Positions 16,539 to 23,913 of a stretch of DNA of 64,000 nucleotides are shown here, piece by piece. The notes beneath the pieces were generated by a model, which did no database searches, was not told the origin of the DNA, and saw nothing but the letters and a program-made list of their open reading frames with translations. Source of the stretch: CATQHD01 sp965202675. Lineage in GTDB: Bacteria > Actinomycetota > Acidimicrobiia > Spongiisociales > Spongiisociaceae. A program made the position numbers and the translations under genes. How positions within the stretch are numbered: position 1 is the stretch's first letter; each line of letters begins with the position of its first letter. The stretch is taken from NCBI GenBank assembly GCA_965202675.1, contig OZ241842.1:1860001-1924000 (forward strand), given 5' to 3'.

Positions 16539-16766
16539 GCCCCCCCCCCCCGGCTCCCCCGGATCTCGCCCGGCGCTCTGCCCATTTCATACGACCGGGG
16601 CGGTGTTTCAGCACAGGAAATCAGGGCTGAACAGGGGTTTTAATCAAGAGGGCGGGGATTTCACGATGCTTTCGGACATGAAGTTCTGAGCGGCGCTGAT
16701 AATTACATACCTCGTATTTGGATACCGGAATGACAAAAAAATCCGCCGGATCCGCCTACAAAGGTA

Positions 16767-16795
16767 TTGACTATGTCGCACCGATGCCGGATAAT
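16767..16795 (+). promoter_or_regulatory. Promoter of repeat copy 3
   Basis: TTGACT (16767-16772), a 17-base spacer and GATAAT (16790-16795) give the best -10 match of the four copies. Transcription would run rightward towards the convergent parB 3' end, so no protein gene is served. Confidence 0.62.
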
Positions 16796-17000
16796 GAAGA
16801 AGCTGCAAGCACCTCCGGTCCGCCGGGCCCGCAGACCGAGACAGGGATCATCCTCCGAACGCGACCCTCCGGGTACTGACCGACCGCGTCCGGGAAACAG
16901 GTGGCGGCGGCGGGGGCCGGGCCCGCGAAGCGGGGCGTGGGGGCGGCGTTTTTCGCGTTCTTGCCGGGGGTTCTGGGGGTAGGACAGGGGTTGACCAGTA

Positions 17001-17280
17001 GGTTCGCAGGAACAGCAAGTTGACGGCCGGTTTCCGGAGCCCAACCCTCCCCGCCGCGCCGTGCGGGTTCACAGCAAGTAGACGGGCAGGTTCCAGGGCT
17101 GCCGGAAAAGGCACAAAGGCGGAATGGGCTGACCAGGTTCACAGGAACAAGCAAGTTGACGGCCGGTTTCCGGGCCCAGCCCCCCGCCGCCGCGCTGCGC
17201 CGCCGTGCGGGTTCGCAGGAAGCAGACGGCCGTTTCGGGCTGCCGGAAAAGGCGCAAGGCGGGATAGGGGCTTGACCTGC
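17001..17280 (+). repeat. Internal direct repeats of copy 3 (about 70-base module, four units)
   Basis: Units opening with GGTTCRCAG begin at 17001, 17066, 17136 and 17210. Units 1 and 3 continue with GCAAGTTGACGGCCGGTTTCCGG-like sequence, while units 2 and 4 are shorter variants followed by GGCTGCCGGAAAAGGC. The larger period of about 140 bases (17001-17135 and 17136-17280) is clear by eye. Copies 1 and 4 of the element have one unit, copy 2 has two. Confidence 0.75.
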
Positions 17281-17510
17281 GGGTTTGCGGGGGGGGTTCG
17301 GCTTACGCGGTGGTTGATGCTTCTCTGAAAAGACGCCCGGGTGTAGGAGAGATGCGCGGATAGGGGGATGCCTCGCCGATTCCGGCTGGGGTGCAGCGCC
17401 CTGCCGTCCATGCTCATCGGGCAGACCATCCAAACAGTTCCTTGCGCCGGGATGCCTTACGGTTTTGGCTGTCCCGTGCACGCTCCTACAGCAACTCCTC
17501 CAACGGGAGG

Positions 17511-18362
17511 TCAGGGGTCGGTTGTGAAGAAGCGGCGGTAGATTGCTTCCAGCTGGTCGACGCCCTCGAACTTCATGATCACCCGGCCTTTGTTGTTCTT
17601 GCCGTAGCGGATATCCACCTCGGCGCCGAGCTGCTCGGCTAGGCGCTTCTCCAATTCGATAATGACGGGCTCGCGGGCAGGCGGTGGACGGCGGCGGGTT
17701 TTCTTCTCGCCCTTGCCGGCCCGCACCGCTTCCTCGAGCCGCCGCACGGACCAGCCCTCCTTCACCGTCCGTTCGGCTAGGTGTTCGGCCAAGGCCTCGT
17801 CCGCCAAGCCGAGCAGGGCCCGGGCGTGGCCGGCCGACAGGGATCCCGCCGCCACGTAGGCTTGAACGGCTGGACACAGCTGCAGCAGGCGCAGGGTGTT
17901 GGAGACGGCGGCCCGGCTTCTGCCCACCTGCTCGCCGATCTGGGCGTGTGTCATGTTGAAATCCTCTTCCAGCTGCCGGTAGGCGGCGGCTTCCTCGAGG
18001 GGGTTCAGGTCTTCACGCTGGAGGTTCTCGATCAGGGCCTCGGTCAGCTGCCCACTCCCGTCCGTCTCTCGGATGAGGGCGGGAATCTCCCCCAGCCCCG
18101 CCTGCTGCGCCGCCCGCCAGCGCCGCTCTCCCGCCACCAGCACGTAATCGAACCCATCCGGGCGCACCACCACCGGCTGCAATACCCCCACCCTGCGGAT
18201 GGACTCAACAAGTGAACGCAATGCGTCGTCGCCAAACGCCTTCCGGGGTTGGTTCGGATTGGCGCGGATCCTGCCGACGGGGATGTTTTCCAGGTTGTCG
18301 CCGGATTCACTCTGGGGAAGGAGAGCGTCCAGGCCTTTGCCGAGAGCGGATCGTCGCGCCAT
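17511..18362 (-). CDS. parB: Chromosome partitioning protein ParB
   Basis: ParB is the CTP-dependent clamp that loads at parS and spreads to organise the origin. The 283 residues include the CTP-binding GERRWRA motif, the ENLQREDLNP segment, the helix-turn-helix that recognises parS (MTHAQIGEQVGRSRAAVSNTLRLLQL) and a C-terminal dimerisation domain. Two perfect parS sites lie about 1 kb away, upstream of parA. It follows parA with a 6-base gap. Confidence 0.97.
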   Translation of the reverse strand: MARRSALGKGLDALLPQSESGDNLENIPVGRIRANPNQPRKAFGDDALRSLVESIRRVGVLQPVVVRPDGFDYVLVAGERRWRAAQQAGLGEIPALIRETDGSGQLTEALIENLQREDLNPLEEAAAYRQLEEDFNMTHAQIGEQVGRSRAAVSNTLRLLQLCPAVQAYVAAGSLSAGHARALLGLADEALAEHLAERTVKEGWSVRRLEEAVRAGKGEKKTRRRPPPAREPVIIELEKRLAEQLGAEVDIRYGKNNKGRVIMKFEGVDQLEAIYRRFFTTDP

Positions 18363-18368
18363 TGTCTT

Positions 18369-19175
18369 CTACTCCTGATTCCTGTGCCGTTCTACGAACT
18401 CTCGCGCTGCATACCGATAGGCGACGGCGCCGGGGCTCAACCGGCCGTCGTATATCTGGATGGGCTCCCCATGCGACGGGGCCTCCGACAACCGCACCGA
18501 CCTGGGTATCACCGTCTTGTAGGTAACTCCCTTGAAGCGGGATCTCACCTCGTCCTCCACCTCTTTGGAAAGCCTGGTGCGTCCGTCGGACATGGTGAGC
18601 AGCACTCCCCCGATCACCAGACGGGGGTTGAGCGATCTGCTCACCTGGTCGAAGGTCTCCTTGAACCGGCCGAACCCGGCGAGCGCGTAGTATTCGCACT
18701 GGATCGGCACCAACACCTCGTCGGCGGCGGCCAAGGCGTTGATGGTCAGCAGGCCCAGGCTGGGCGGGCAGTCGACAAGAACGGCGTCGTAGTCACCGGC
18801 CACTTCCTCGAGGGCCTTGGCCAGGCGAAACTCCCGGCTCAGCATCGGCGCCAGATTGAGTTCGGCGTCCGCCAGCCTGCTGCTGGAGGGGGCCAAGAAA
18901 AAGTTTCTGACGCTGGTCGGCTCGATGATGTCCAGGATCGACTCCCCTCCTACGATCACATTGAAGATGGCAGGATCGCCCCGCACCACCTCCACTCCCA
19001 GCCCGGCGGTGGCGTTGCCCTGAGGATCGAGGTCGACCAGCAGGATTCTTTGGTCTTCCTCTATTGCCAGGGCCGCGCCCATATTGACAGCCGAAGTGGT
19101 CTTCCCAACACCGCCCTTCTGGTTGGCGAAGGCCACAACCAACGCTGCGGGTGCCTGGTCGGTCGCCTGTTTCAT
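18369..19175 (-). CDS. parA: Chromosome partitioning ATPase ParA (Soj)
   Basis: ParA is the Walker-type ATPase that moves ParB-parS complexes. The deviant Walker A NQKGGVGKTTSAVN, the DLDPQGNAT box and DAVLVDCPPSLGLLT are intact. The ATG at 19173-19175 gives 268 residues. A TTG at 19209-19211, with AAAGG close upstream, would add 12 residues and cannot be excluded. In most actinobacteria rsmG (gidB) lies between parA and jag. Here that position holds only the parS sites. Confidence 0.95.
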   Translation of the reverse strand: MKQATDQAPAALVVAFANQKGGVGKTTSAVNMGAALAIEEDQRILLVDLDPQGNATAGLGVEVVRGDPAIFNVIVGGESILDIIEPTSVRNFFLAPSSSRLADAELNLAPMLSREFRLAKALEEVAGDYDAVLVDCPPSLGLLTINALAAADEVLVPIQCEYYALAGFGRFKETFDQVSRSLNPRLVIGGVLLTMSDGRTRLSKEVEDEVRSRFKGVTYKTVIPRSVRLSEAPSHGEPIQIYDGRLSPGAVAYRYAAREFVERHRNQE

Positions 19176-19345
19176 CGGAGCAGATGATAACCGGCGATTC
19201 CGTATAGGCAACGGCCTTTCGGCGGTATTTCTCGAACAGCCTCGGGCCTGCCAGACGACCTATCGGCCCGCAAACCGGCGGCGGCCTCTGGTGAAGCACC
19301 CAGAGAATGCGGGCGGCGGCCGAATTTCACCTCCATTGCCCAAGG

Positions 19346-19361
19346 TGTTTCACGTGAAACA
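19346..19361. promoter_or_regulatory. parS site 1
   Basis: This is a perfect 16-base palindrome TGTTTCACGTGAAACA, the consensus ParB-binding centromere site. It lies between jag and parA. Confidence 0.97.
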
Positions 19362-19404
19362 CCCGGGCGGGGATGGATCCGGCGAGGACAGTGGGCAGAG
19401 GGGA

Positions 19405-19420
19405 TGTTTCACGTGAAACA
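19405..19420. promoter_or_regulatory. parS site 2
   Basis: A second perfect TGTTTCACGTGAAACA lies 59 bases (start to start) from site 1 and 27 bases past the jag stop. Confidence 0.97.
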
Positions 19421-19446
19421 GGAACTTCCGCCCCCGAGGCGGCAGC

Positions 19447-20319
19447 TCAGTCCAGCGCGATCACCACCGAACGGCGGGGCTCCCGCCCCTCCGAGTATGA
19501 ACGGACCCCCTCGACGTCCGAGATGGCGTCGTGGACGACCTTGCGGTCGGAGGCGTTCATGGGTTCGAGCATTACCTCGCCGCCCTCGCCGAGCACCTGT
19601 TCGGCGAGTTGACCCGCATAAATGCCCAGGGCTTGGCGGCGCTTCTCGCCGTAGCCGGCGATATCCAACCGCAACCGACAGTTGCGGGCGGTCTTGCGCT
19701 GGACAACCGTCTTGGTCAGCTCATGCACCGCCTGCATCACCGCGGCCTTGTTTCCGATGAGCGCTTCCGTCTGCTCTCCCGTAACCTCGGCCCGCAGGGT
19801 CCGTCCGTCGTGTTGGGCTTCGACCTTGCCCTCCAGCCCGAACTCCTTGAGCAAGCCGCTCAAGAACTCCTCCACGACCGCGGCTTGTTCCTTGCCCAGT
19901 TCTTCCATCGTCATATCCTGGCCAGACATCTCCTTGACCTCCCTTTCCGCCGCTCGCGCCCCCGACGCCTTCTTACGGCCCCTGGACTGCCCGGCCTGTT
20001 GCCGGGCGCCTTTCGCCTGCTTGCCCGCTCTTTCACGGGTCTGCTTCTGCTGCGGCGAGGGCTGCCGCCCCCGCTGGGGTTTCCTCTTGCGCCCGCCGCG
20101 GGACCTCCTACGCCCTTCCTTAGGGCCGGGTTTGACCCTAACCAATGCGTCCTGCCGTCCGATCCCGAGAAAGCCGCGCTTGGGCTCCCGGATGACCTTT
20201 ACCTGTGCCTTGGACTCTTCAGGGATGCCCAGCTCTTCAAGGGCGGCCTTGACGGCCACCTCCACCGTAATCCCTTCGACCTCGACCCACTCTTCTGCAA
20301 CCATTCTATCTTTTCTCAT
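19447..20319 (-). CDS. jag: Jag/KhpB-like RNA-binding protein
   Basis: The 290-residue protein has a Jag-N domain (about 10-60, with the EPKRGFLGIGRQDALVRVK motif), a long Lys/Arg/Gln-rich linker (about 65-130), a KH domain (ALIGNKAAVMQAVHEL, with IGNK in place of the usual GxxG) and a C-terminal R3H domain (NASDRKVVHDAIS). Members bind RNA with KhpA and affect cell division or elongation. The ATG overlaps the yidC stop (ATGA). The linker is longer and more basic than usual. Confidence 0.9.
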   Translation of the reverse strand: MRKDRMVAEEWVEVEGITVEVAVKAALEELGIPEESKAQVKVIREPKRGFLGIGRQDALVRVKPGPKEGRRRSRGGRKRKPQRGRQPSPQQKQTRERAGKQAKGARQQAGQSRGRKKASGARAAEREVKEMSGQDMTMEELGKEQAAVVEEFLSGLLKEFGLEGKVEAQHDGRTLRAEVTGEQTEALIGNKAAVMQAVHELTKTVVQRKTARNCRLRLDIAGYGEKRRQALGIYAGQLAEQVLGEGGEVMLEPMNASDRKVVHDAISDVEGVRSYSEGREPRRSVVIALD

Positions 20320-21158
20320 CCTCTCCTCCGTCGGCCGCGCTTCTTGCGCGATCCTTGCGGCTTGGACGGACTCTTTCCTCCGTCGTCCGGTTTCGGACCG
20401 GGTTTCTCGACAGACGGCGGGGTGGGCCGTCCGTCAATCTTGAAGATCAGCAACTGCTGAGCTGTGCGGAACAGGTTGCTGGTGGCGAAATACAGGTTCA
20501 GGCCGGACGGCCAGACGTAAGAGATCGCCCCGAACGCCAACGGCATTATCTTGGTGATCCGCTGGATGTTCTGCATCTGAGGGTTGTTGCTCTGCGGGTT
20601 GCCCGGAGGGGTCAGCAATTTCTGCTGCAGGTAGGCGGTTCCTATCACCACGGCCACCACCAGCAGATAGGGGAGGGCGGAGGTCGAAAACACTCCTTCC
20701 GCCCCCACTACCTCGCTCGGGGACATTTTCAGGTCCATAGTCAGGAACAAGGGCGGGTTGTCGACGTCCGCCAGCGCCTCCTCCAGAGCAGAACCGGCCG
20801 GGAGTTTGTTCGAAGGCGCTCGGAGGACCTGAAATAGGGCGAACCAGATGGGCATCTGCACCACCAGGGGCAACACACACCCGAACGGACTCACCCCCTT
20901 CTCGCGATAGAGCTCCATGACCTTCTGGTTCATGGTCTCCTGGTCGCCCTTGTACTCGCGGCGAAGCCGCTCCATCTGCGGCTGGATCTCCTGCATAGCC
21001 CTAGACGACCGCACCTGCTTCAGAGTCAGGGGGAACACCAATATGTTCACTACGATCGTTAAGAGTATGATAGCTAGTCCATAGCTAGGAATAACATCGT
21101 AAAAGAACGATAAAATCCATCCCAGGAGGTTCTGAAGTCCGTTCCAGAGCTGGCTCAC
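20316..21158 (-). CDS. yidC: Membrane protein insertase YidC/OxaI
   Basis: YidC inserts and folds proteins in the cytoplasmic membrane with or without SecYEG. The 280-residue product is the short Gram-positive/Oxa1 type: a first helix (SYGLAIILLTIVVNILVFPLTLKQ), the coiled region RAMQEIQPQMERLRREYKGD, then helices around FGCVLPLVVQMPIWFALFQV and PYLLVVAVVIGTAYLQQ and a final pair (IMPLAFGAISYVWPSGLNLYF). The C-terminal tail is very basic (RKKRGRRRRG), probably for ribosome contact. The GTG start overlaps the yidD stop. Confidence 0.95.
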   Translation of the reverse strand: MSQLWNGLQNLLGWILSFFYDVIPSYGLAIILLTIVVNILVFPLTLKQVRSSRAMQEIQPQMERLRREYKGDQETMNQKVMELYREKGVSPFGCVLPLVVQMPIWFALFQVLRAPSNKLPAGSALEEALADVDNPPLFLTMDLKMSPSEVVGAEGVFSTSALPYLLVVAVVIGTAYLQQKLLTPPGNPQSNNPQMQNIQRITKIMPLAFGAISYVWPSGLNLYFATSNLFRTAQQLLIFKIDGRPTPPSVEKPGPKPDDGGKSPSKPQGSRKKRGRRRRG

Positions 21159-21421
21159 CGGCTCACCTCACGGGACGGCACCGGATCGAACCCGCCCTCG
21201 GCGAACGGGTGGCACCGGCCGATTCTCTTCAGGCCCAGCCAGACCCCCTTGACGAACCCGTGCACGCCGAGCGCCTCGTGGGTGTACCGCGAACACGAGG
21301 GGATGAATCGGCAGGAGCTCGGCAGGACCGGGCCCGCCGTGTGCTGATACAGCCGGATCAACCCCCGCCCCGCGGAAGCCAGAGGGCCGGGCGCCCGCGC
21401 CTGGATCTTGGCCTCGTTCAT
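21155..21421 (-). CDS. yidD: Membrane protein insertion efficiency factor YidD
   Basis: The 88-residue protein carries the family hallmark SCRFIPSCSRYTHEALGVHG, with three Cys, and GLKRIGRCHPFAEGGFDPVP. YidD assists Sec/YidC-dependent insertion. The ATG at 21419-21421 overlaps the rnpA stop by 4 bases; the long open frame further upstream overlaps rnpA and was not used. Confidence 0.95.
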   Translation of the reverse strand: MNEAKIQARAPGPLASAGRGLIRLYQHTAGPVLPSSCRFIPSCSRYTHEALGVHGFVKGVWLGLKRIGRCHPFAEGGFDPVPSREVSR

Positions 21422-21765
21422 TGCCGCCCTCTTTCCGGATTCTTCGAACAACCCGCCTCCCTCAGCCACCCGCACAGCTCGTCGAACGGAACGGACGCCG
21501 CAGATGCGGCCGCCATCACTACATAATCGGCGCCGTCCGGCAGCCCGGCCTCGGCCGCAGCCGCCCGCAGACGGCGCTTGATGCGGTTGCGGATCACCGC
21601 CCCCCCCGCCCGGCGGCCCACTGTCAGGCCGACCCGCGCCGGTCCGCCGCCTCGCTGCATCCTCACCAACGTGACCCCGCCCCGGCGGACTCTCACGCCG
21701 TTGCGCATCACCGCCTCGAATCGGGGAGCGCCGCTCAAGGAAGCGCAAGGGCCGGAGGCCCTCAC
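21418..21765 (-). CDS. rnpA: Ribonuclease P protein component
   Basis: RnpA is the protein subunit that helps RNase P RNA bind pre-tRNA leaders. The 115-residue product has the diagnostic RNRIKRRLR motif in the central helix and VGLTVGRRAGGAVIRN. The GTG start (21763-21765) overlaps the rpmH stop codon as GTGA. Confidence 0.95.
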   Translation of the reverse strand: MRASGPCASLSGAPRFEAVMRNGVRVRRGGVTLVRMQRGGGPARVGLTVGRRAGGAVIRNRIKRRLRAAAAEAGLPDGADYVVMAAASAASVPFDELCGWLREAGCSKNPERGRQ

Positions 21766-21896
21766 GCCGCCAACCGCTTACGCCCCTTGGTGCGGCGGCG
21801 CTTCAGGATGGCGCGGCCCTGCCGCGTCCGCGCGCGGCGGCGGAATCCGTGCTTGCGCTTCCGGCGGCGGGTATTGGGTTGGTATGTGCGCTTCAT
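21762..21896 (-). CDS. rpmH: Ribosomal protein bL34
   Basis: The 44-residue, strongly basic protein begins MKRTYQPNTRRRKRKHGF and ends in the usual RTKGRKRLAA-type tail. The ATG is at 21894-21896. It heads a five-gene chain (rpmH, rnpA, yidD, yidC, jag) in which every stop codon overlaps the next start by four bases. It is divergent from dnaA, the common arrangement near bacterial origins. Confidence 0.97.
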   Translation of the reverse strand: MKRTYQPNTRRRKRKHGFRRRARTRQGRAILKRRRTKGRKRLAA

Positions 21897-22345
21897 GGGG
21901 TAATCACATCCACCCAGGGGATGATAGGGATGGCGAGGTATTCAGTGCGCCCAAGGCTACAGGGAACCAGGGCCTAAGTGCAAGACCGCCAGAACGCGAA
22001 AAAAATCCTGGAATTGCCCCAACCAGGCCATAAGGCGCCCAGGGGCACCCCGCAGGCGGCCCAGAAACCCTGTTTACCTGGGGTTTTATGGGTACCTGTG
22101 AGAAGAGGCCCTTCCCCTGGGCGGCCTGTAGAGCAGGATGAAGGGCGGGTCGGCGGTGTATATGCTCAAGAGCCGCATGGGCGGGACCAAAGCAAGGCAA
22201 TCAATAAAATGAGCAGGCTCCCCGGGCAGGCCCCGGGCAACTCCATAGGCCGTTCGGGGCGTGCGCCTCGCCCCCGCTTGCTTTCCACTACTGTGGACAA
22301 AGCTGTGGATATCCGACTCGGCGGCGGCCGGGCGCGAGGGTAGAA
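21897..22345. other. rpmH-dnaA divergent intergenic region (part of the origin)
   Basis: This 449-base region holds no gene. The outward promoters of rpmH and dnaA must lie here; TATCAT on the minus strand near 21922 is a possible rpmH -10. Two DnaA boxes lie close to the dnaA start. The rest is GC rich with no other pattern I can support. Confidence 0.6.
22292..22312 (-). promoter_or_regulatory. Pair of DnaA boxes upstream of dnaA
   Basis: TGTGGACAA (22292-22300) is the exact complement of the actinobacterial consensus TTGTCCACA. TGTGGATAT (22304-22312) differs from the TTATCCACA complement in one base. The two are 12 bases apart, start to start, on the same strand. They may autoregulate dnaA or belong to the origin. 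Confidence 0.8.
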
Positions 22346-23722
22346 GTGGCAGAGGCACAGTTCGCGCAACGGGGCGAGGAAAGGCTGATAGCCGAGCTCC
22401 AGTCGAACGTATCGGCCAATAGGTGGGCAACCTGGTTCTCGGGGGTGCGCATAGAACTGGCCGATGATGTCCTCGAGGTGCGGGTCCCCTCGGATTTCCA
22501 CATGCAATGGCTCAGGGACCATTACCGGGAGCTGCTGGAGTCCCTCGCCGCCGAATCGCTGGGCGCGGCGGTCGAGGTCAGATACCTGGTGGAGGACGCC
22601 CCGCCCGCCGCCGCGGGCATCACCCCCTCCGAGCCCCTGGACGGACGGCCCGCCCAAGCCGAGGCGAAGGAGAACAGACCGGACGGCCGCCCCTGGACCT
22701 TCTCCCCGCTCCTCGACAAGTACGTCTTCGACAATTTCGTGGTCGGACAGTCGAACCGGCTGGCCCTGGCCGCCGCCCAGGCCGTATCCGAGAAGCCCGG
22801 CGAACACTTCAACCCCCTCTTCCTCTACGGCGGCGCCGGCCTCGGCAAGACCCATCTCCTCTACGCCATCGTCCACAACATCCGCAAGATCAGACCCGAG
22901 ACGACCGTCCGGTACGTGACCTCGGAGAACTTCTTCAACGAATTCGTCAACGGCATCAGGAGCAAACGGATGAACGACTTCAAGTTCCGTTACCGCAACT
23001 CCGATCTGCTCCTGTTGGACGACATCCAGTTCTTCCAGAACAAGGAGCAGGTGCTCGAGGAGATCTTCCATACCTTCAACGCGCTGTACGAGCAGGGGAA
23101 GCAAATGGTGCTCTCCTGCGACCGGCCCCCCAAGGATCTGGGGTTCGAGGAACGGCTCCAGTCCCGCTTCCAGTGGGGGTTGCTGGCCGACATCAGCCCG
23201 CCGGCCGTGGAGACCCGGTTGGCGATTCTCCAGCGCAACGCCGAATACGCCCCCGCCCCGGTGCCGGACGAGGTGCTCGAGTTCATCGCCCAGCACATCA
23301 CCGACAACATCCGAACCCTGGAGAGCGCCCTGACCAAGATCACCGCCTTCGCGGGGCTGACCAACCAGCCCATCACCCTCGACCTGGCCCAAGCCCAGCT
23401 GCAGGACCTCCTCAACACCACAGGGCAGCGGCCGCCGACCGGCGAGGAGATCATCGCAGTTACAGCCGTCGCCTACGGTTACACGCCCGGCGACCTGCAG
23501 GGCCCCAGCCGCAAGCAACGGTTGGTGAAGGCCCGTCATATGGCTATGTTCCTGTGCCGCCGCCACACCGACCTGTCGCTGCCGAGAATCGGCAGGCTGC
23601 TCGGGGGCAGGGACCACACCACCGTGATTCACGGGATCGAGAAGACCAAGGAGAGGATGCGCTCCGACCCCGACCTGGCCGGCCAGGTGTCGAAGCTGTC
23701 CGAAACCCTGTGTTCAAAATGA
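22346..23722 (+). CDS. dnaA: Replication initiator DnaA
   Basis: DnaA binds origin boxes and opens DNA. The 458-residue protein has domain I (about 1-85), a short domain II linker, the AAA+ domain with Walker A GGAGLGKTH near 162 and Walker B LLLDDIQFF, and domain IV with the box-recognition signature GRDHTTVIHGIEKTKERM. The start is a GTG with GAGGG upstream. Its stop codon lies inside one arm of a 17-base inverted repeat. Confidence 0.98.
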   Translation: MAEAQFAQRGEERLIAELQSNVSANRWATWFSGVRIELADDVLEVRVPSDFHMQWLRDHYRELLESLAAESLGAAVEVRYLVEDAPPAAAGITPSEPLDGRPAQAEAKENRPDGRPWTFSPLLDKYVFDNFVVGQSNRLALAAAQAVSEKPGEHFNPLFLYGGAGLGKTHLLYAIVHNIRKIRPETTVRYVTSENFFNEFVNGIRSKRMNDFKFRYRNSDLLLLDDIQFFQNKEQVLEEIFHTFNALYEQGKQMVLSCDRPPKDLGFEERLQSRFQWGLLADISPPAVETRLAILQRNAEYAPAPVPDEVLEFIAQHITDNIRTLESALTKITAFAGLTNQPITLDLAQAQLQDLLNTTGQRPPTGEEIIAVTAVAYGYTPGDLQGPSRKQRLVKARHMAMFLCRRHTDLSLPRIGRLLGGRDHTTVIHGIEKTKERMRSDPDLAGQVSKLSETLCSK

Positions 23723-23913
23723 CGGTTCTCCACAAGGGCGCCGCCCGCCGGGGTTCGAGGCGTGGACAAGACCCGCCGCCTTCCACCGGACGCGGGGAAA
23801 GGGTTTTAGCCCCCTGCCTGGGAGAACCGTCATTTTGCACAGGTTCCACAGACCCAACGACTACTACTGATAAGTAGTCAAAATAAAATAGCTGAAGACG
23901 AGGAGGAAGCGTC
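23723..23913. other. Probable oriC core between dnaA and dnaN
   Basis: This gap contains DnaA-box-like 9-mers TTCTCCACA (23726-23734), CGTGGACAA (23761-23769, one mismatch on the complement) and TTTTGCACA (23833-23841). It also contains an AT-rich stretch (23866-23892) with the inverted repeat GACTACT-7-AGTAGTC (23859-23879). A perfect inverted repeat of 17 bases spans most of the region (23715-23731 with 23821-23837). The dnaA-dnaN position is the usual origin site in actinobacteria. Function is inferred. Confidence 0.65.

Larger units (their letters stand above)
16724..17490 (+). repeat. Intergenic structured repeat, copy 3, longest form (candidate ncRNA)
   Basis: This copy is inverted relative to the other three. 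From left to right it has the A7 tract (16734-16740), promoter, CACCTCC (16810-16816), stem CGGTC/GACCG (16816-16820 with 16834-16838) enclosing GGGCCC, the nested helix TCCG-aa-CGCG-ACCC/GGGT-CGCG-uc-CGGG (about 16854-16894), the CCCGC-GAA-GCGGG hairpin near 16922, then four units of the module of about 70 bases, and the conserved end near 17390-17490. It lies between trxA and the 3' end of parB. The 16552-16723 stretch to its left shows nothing recognisable. Confidence 0.78.
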
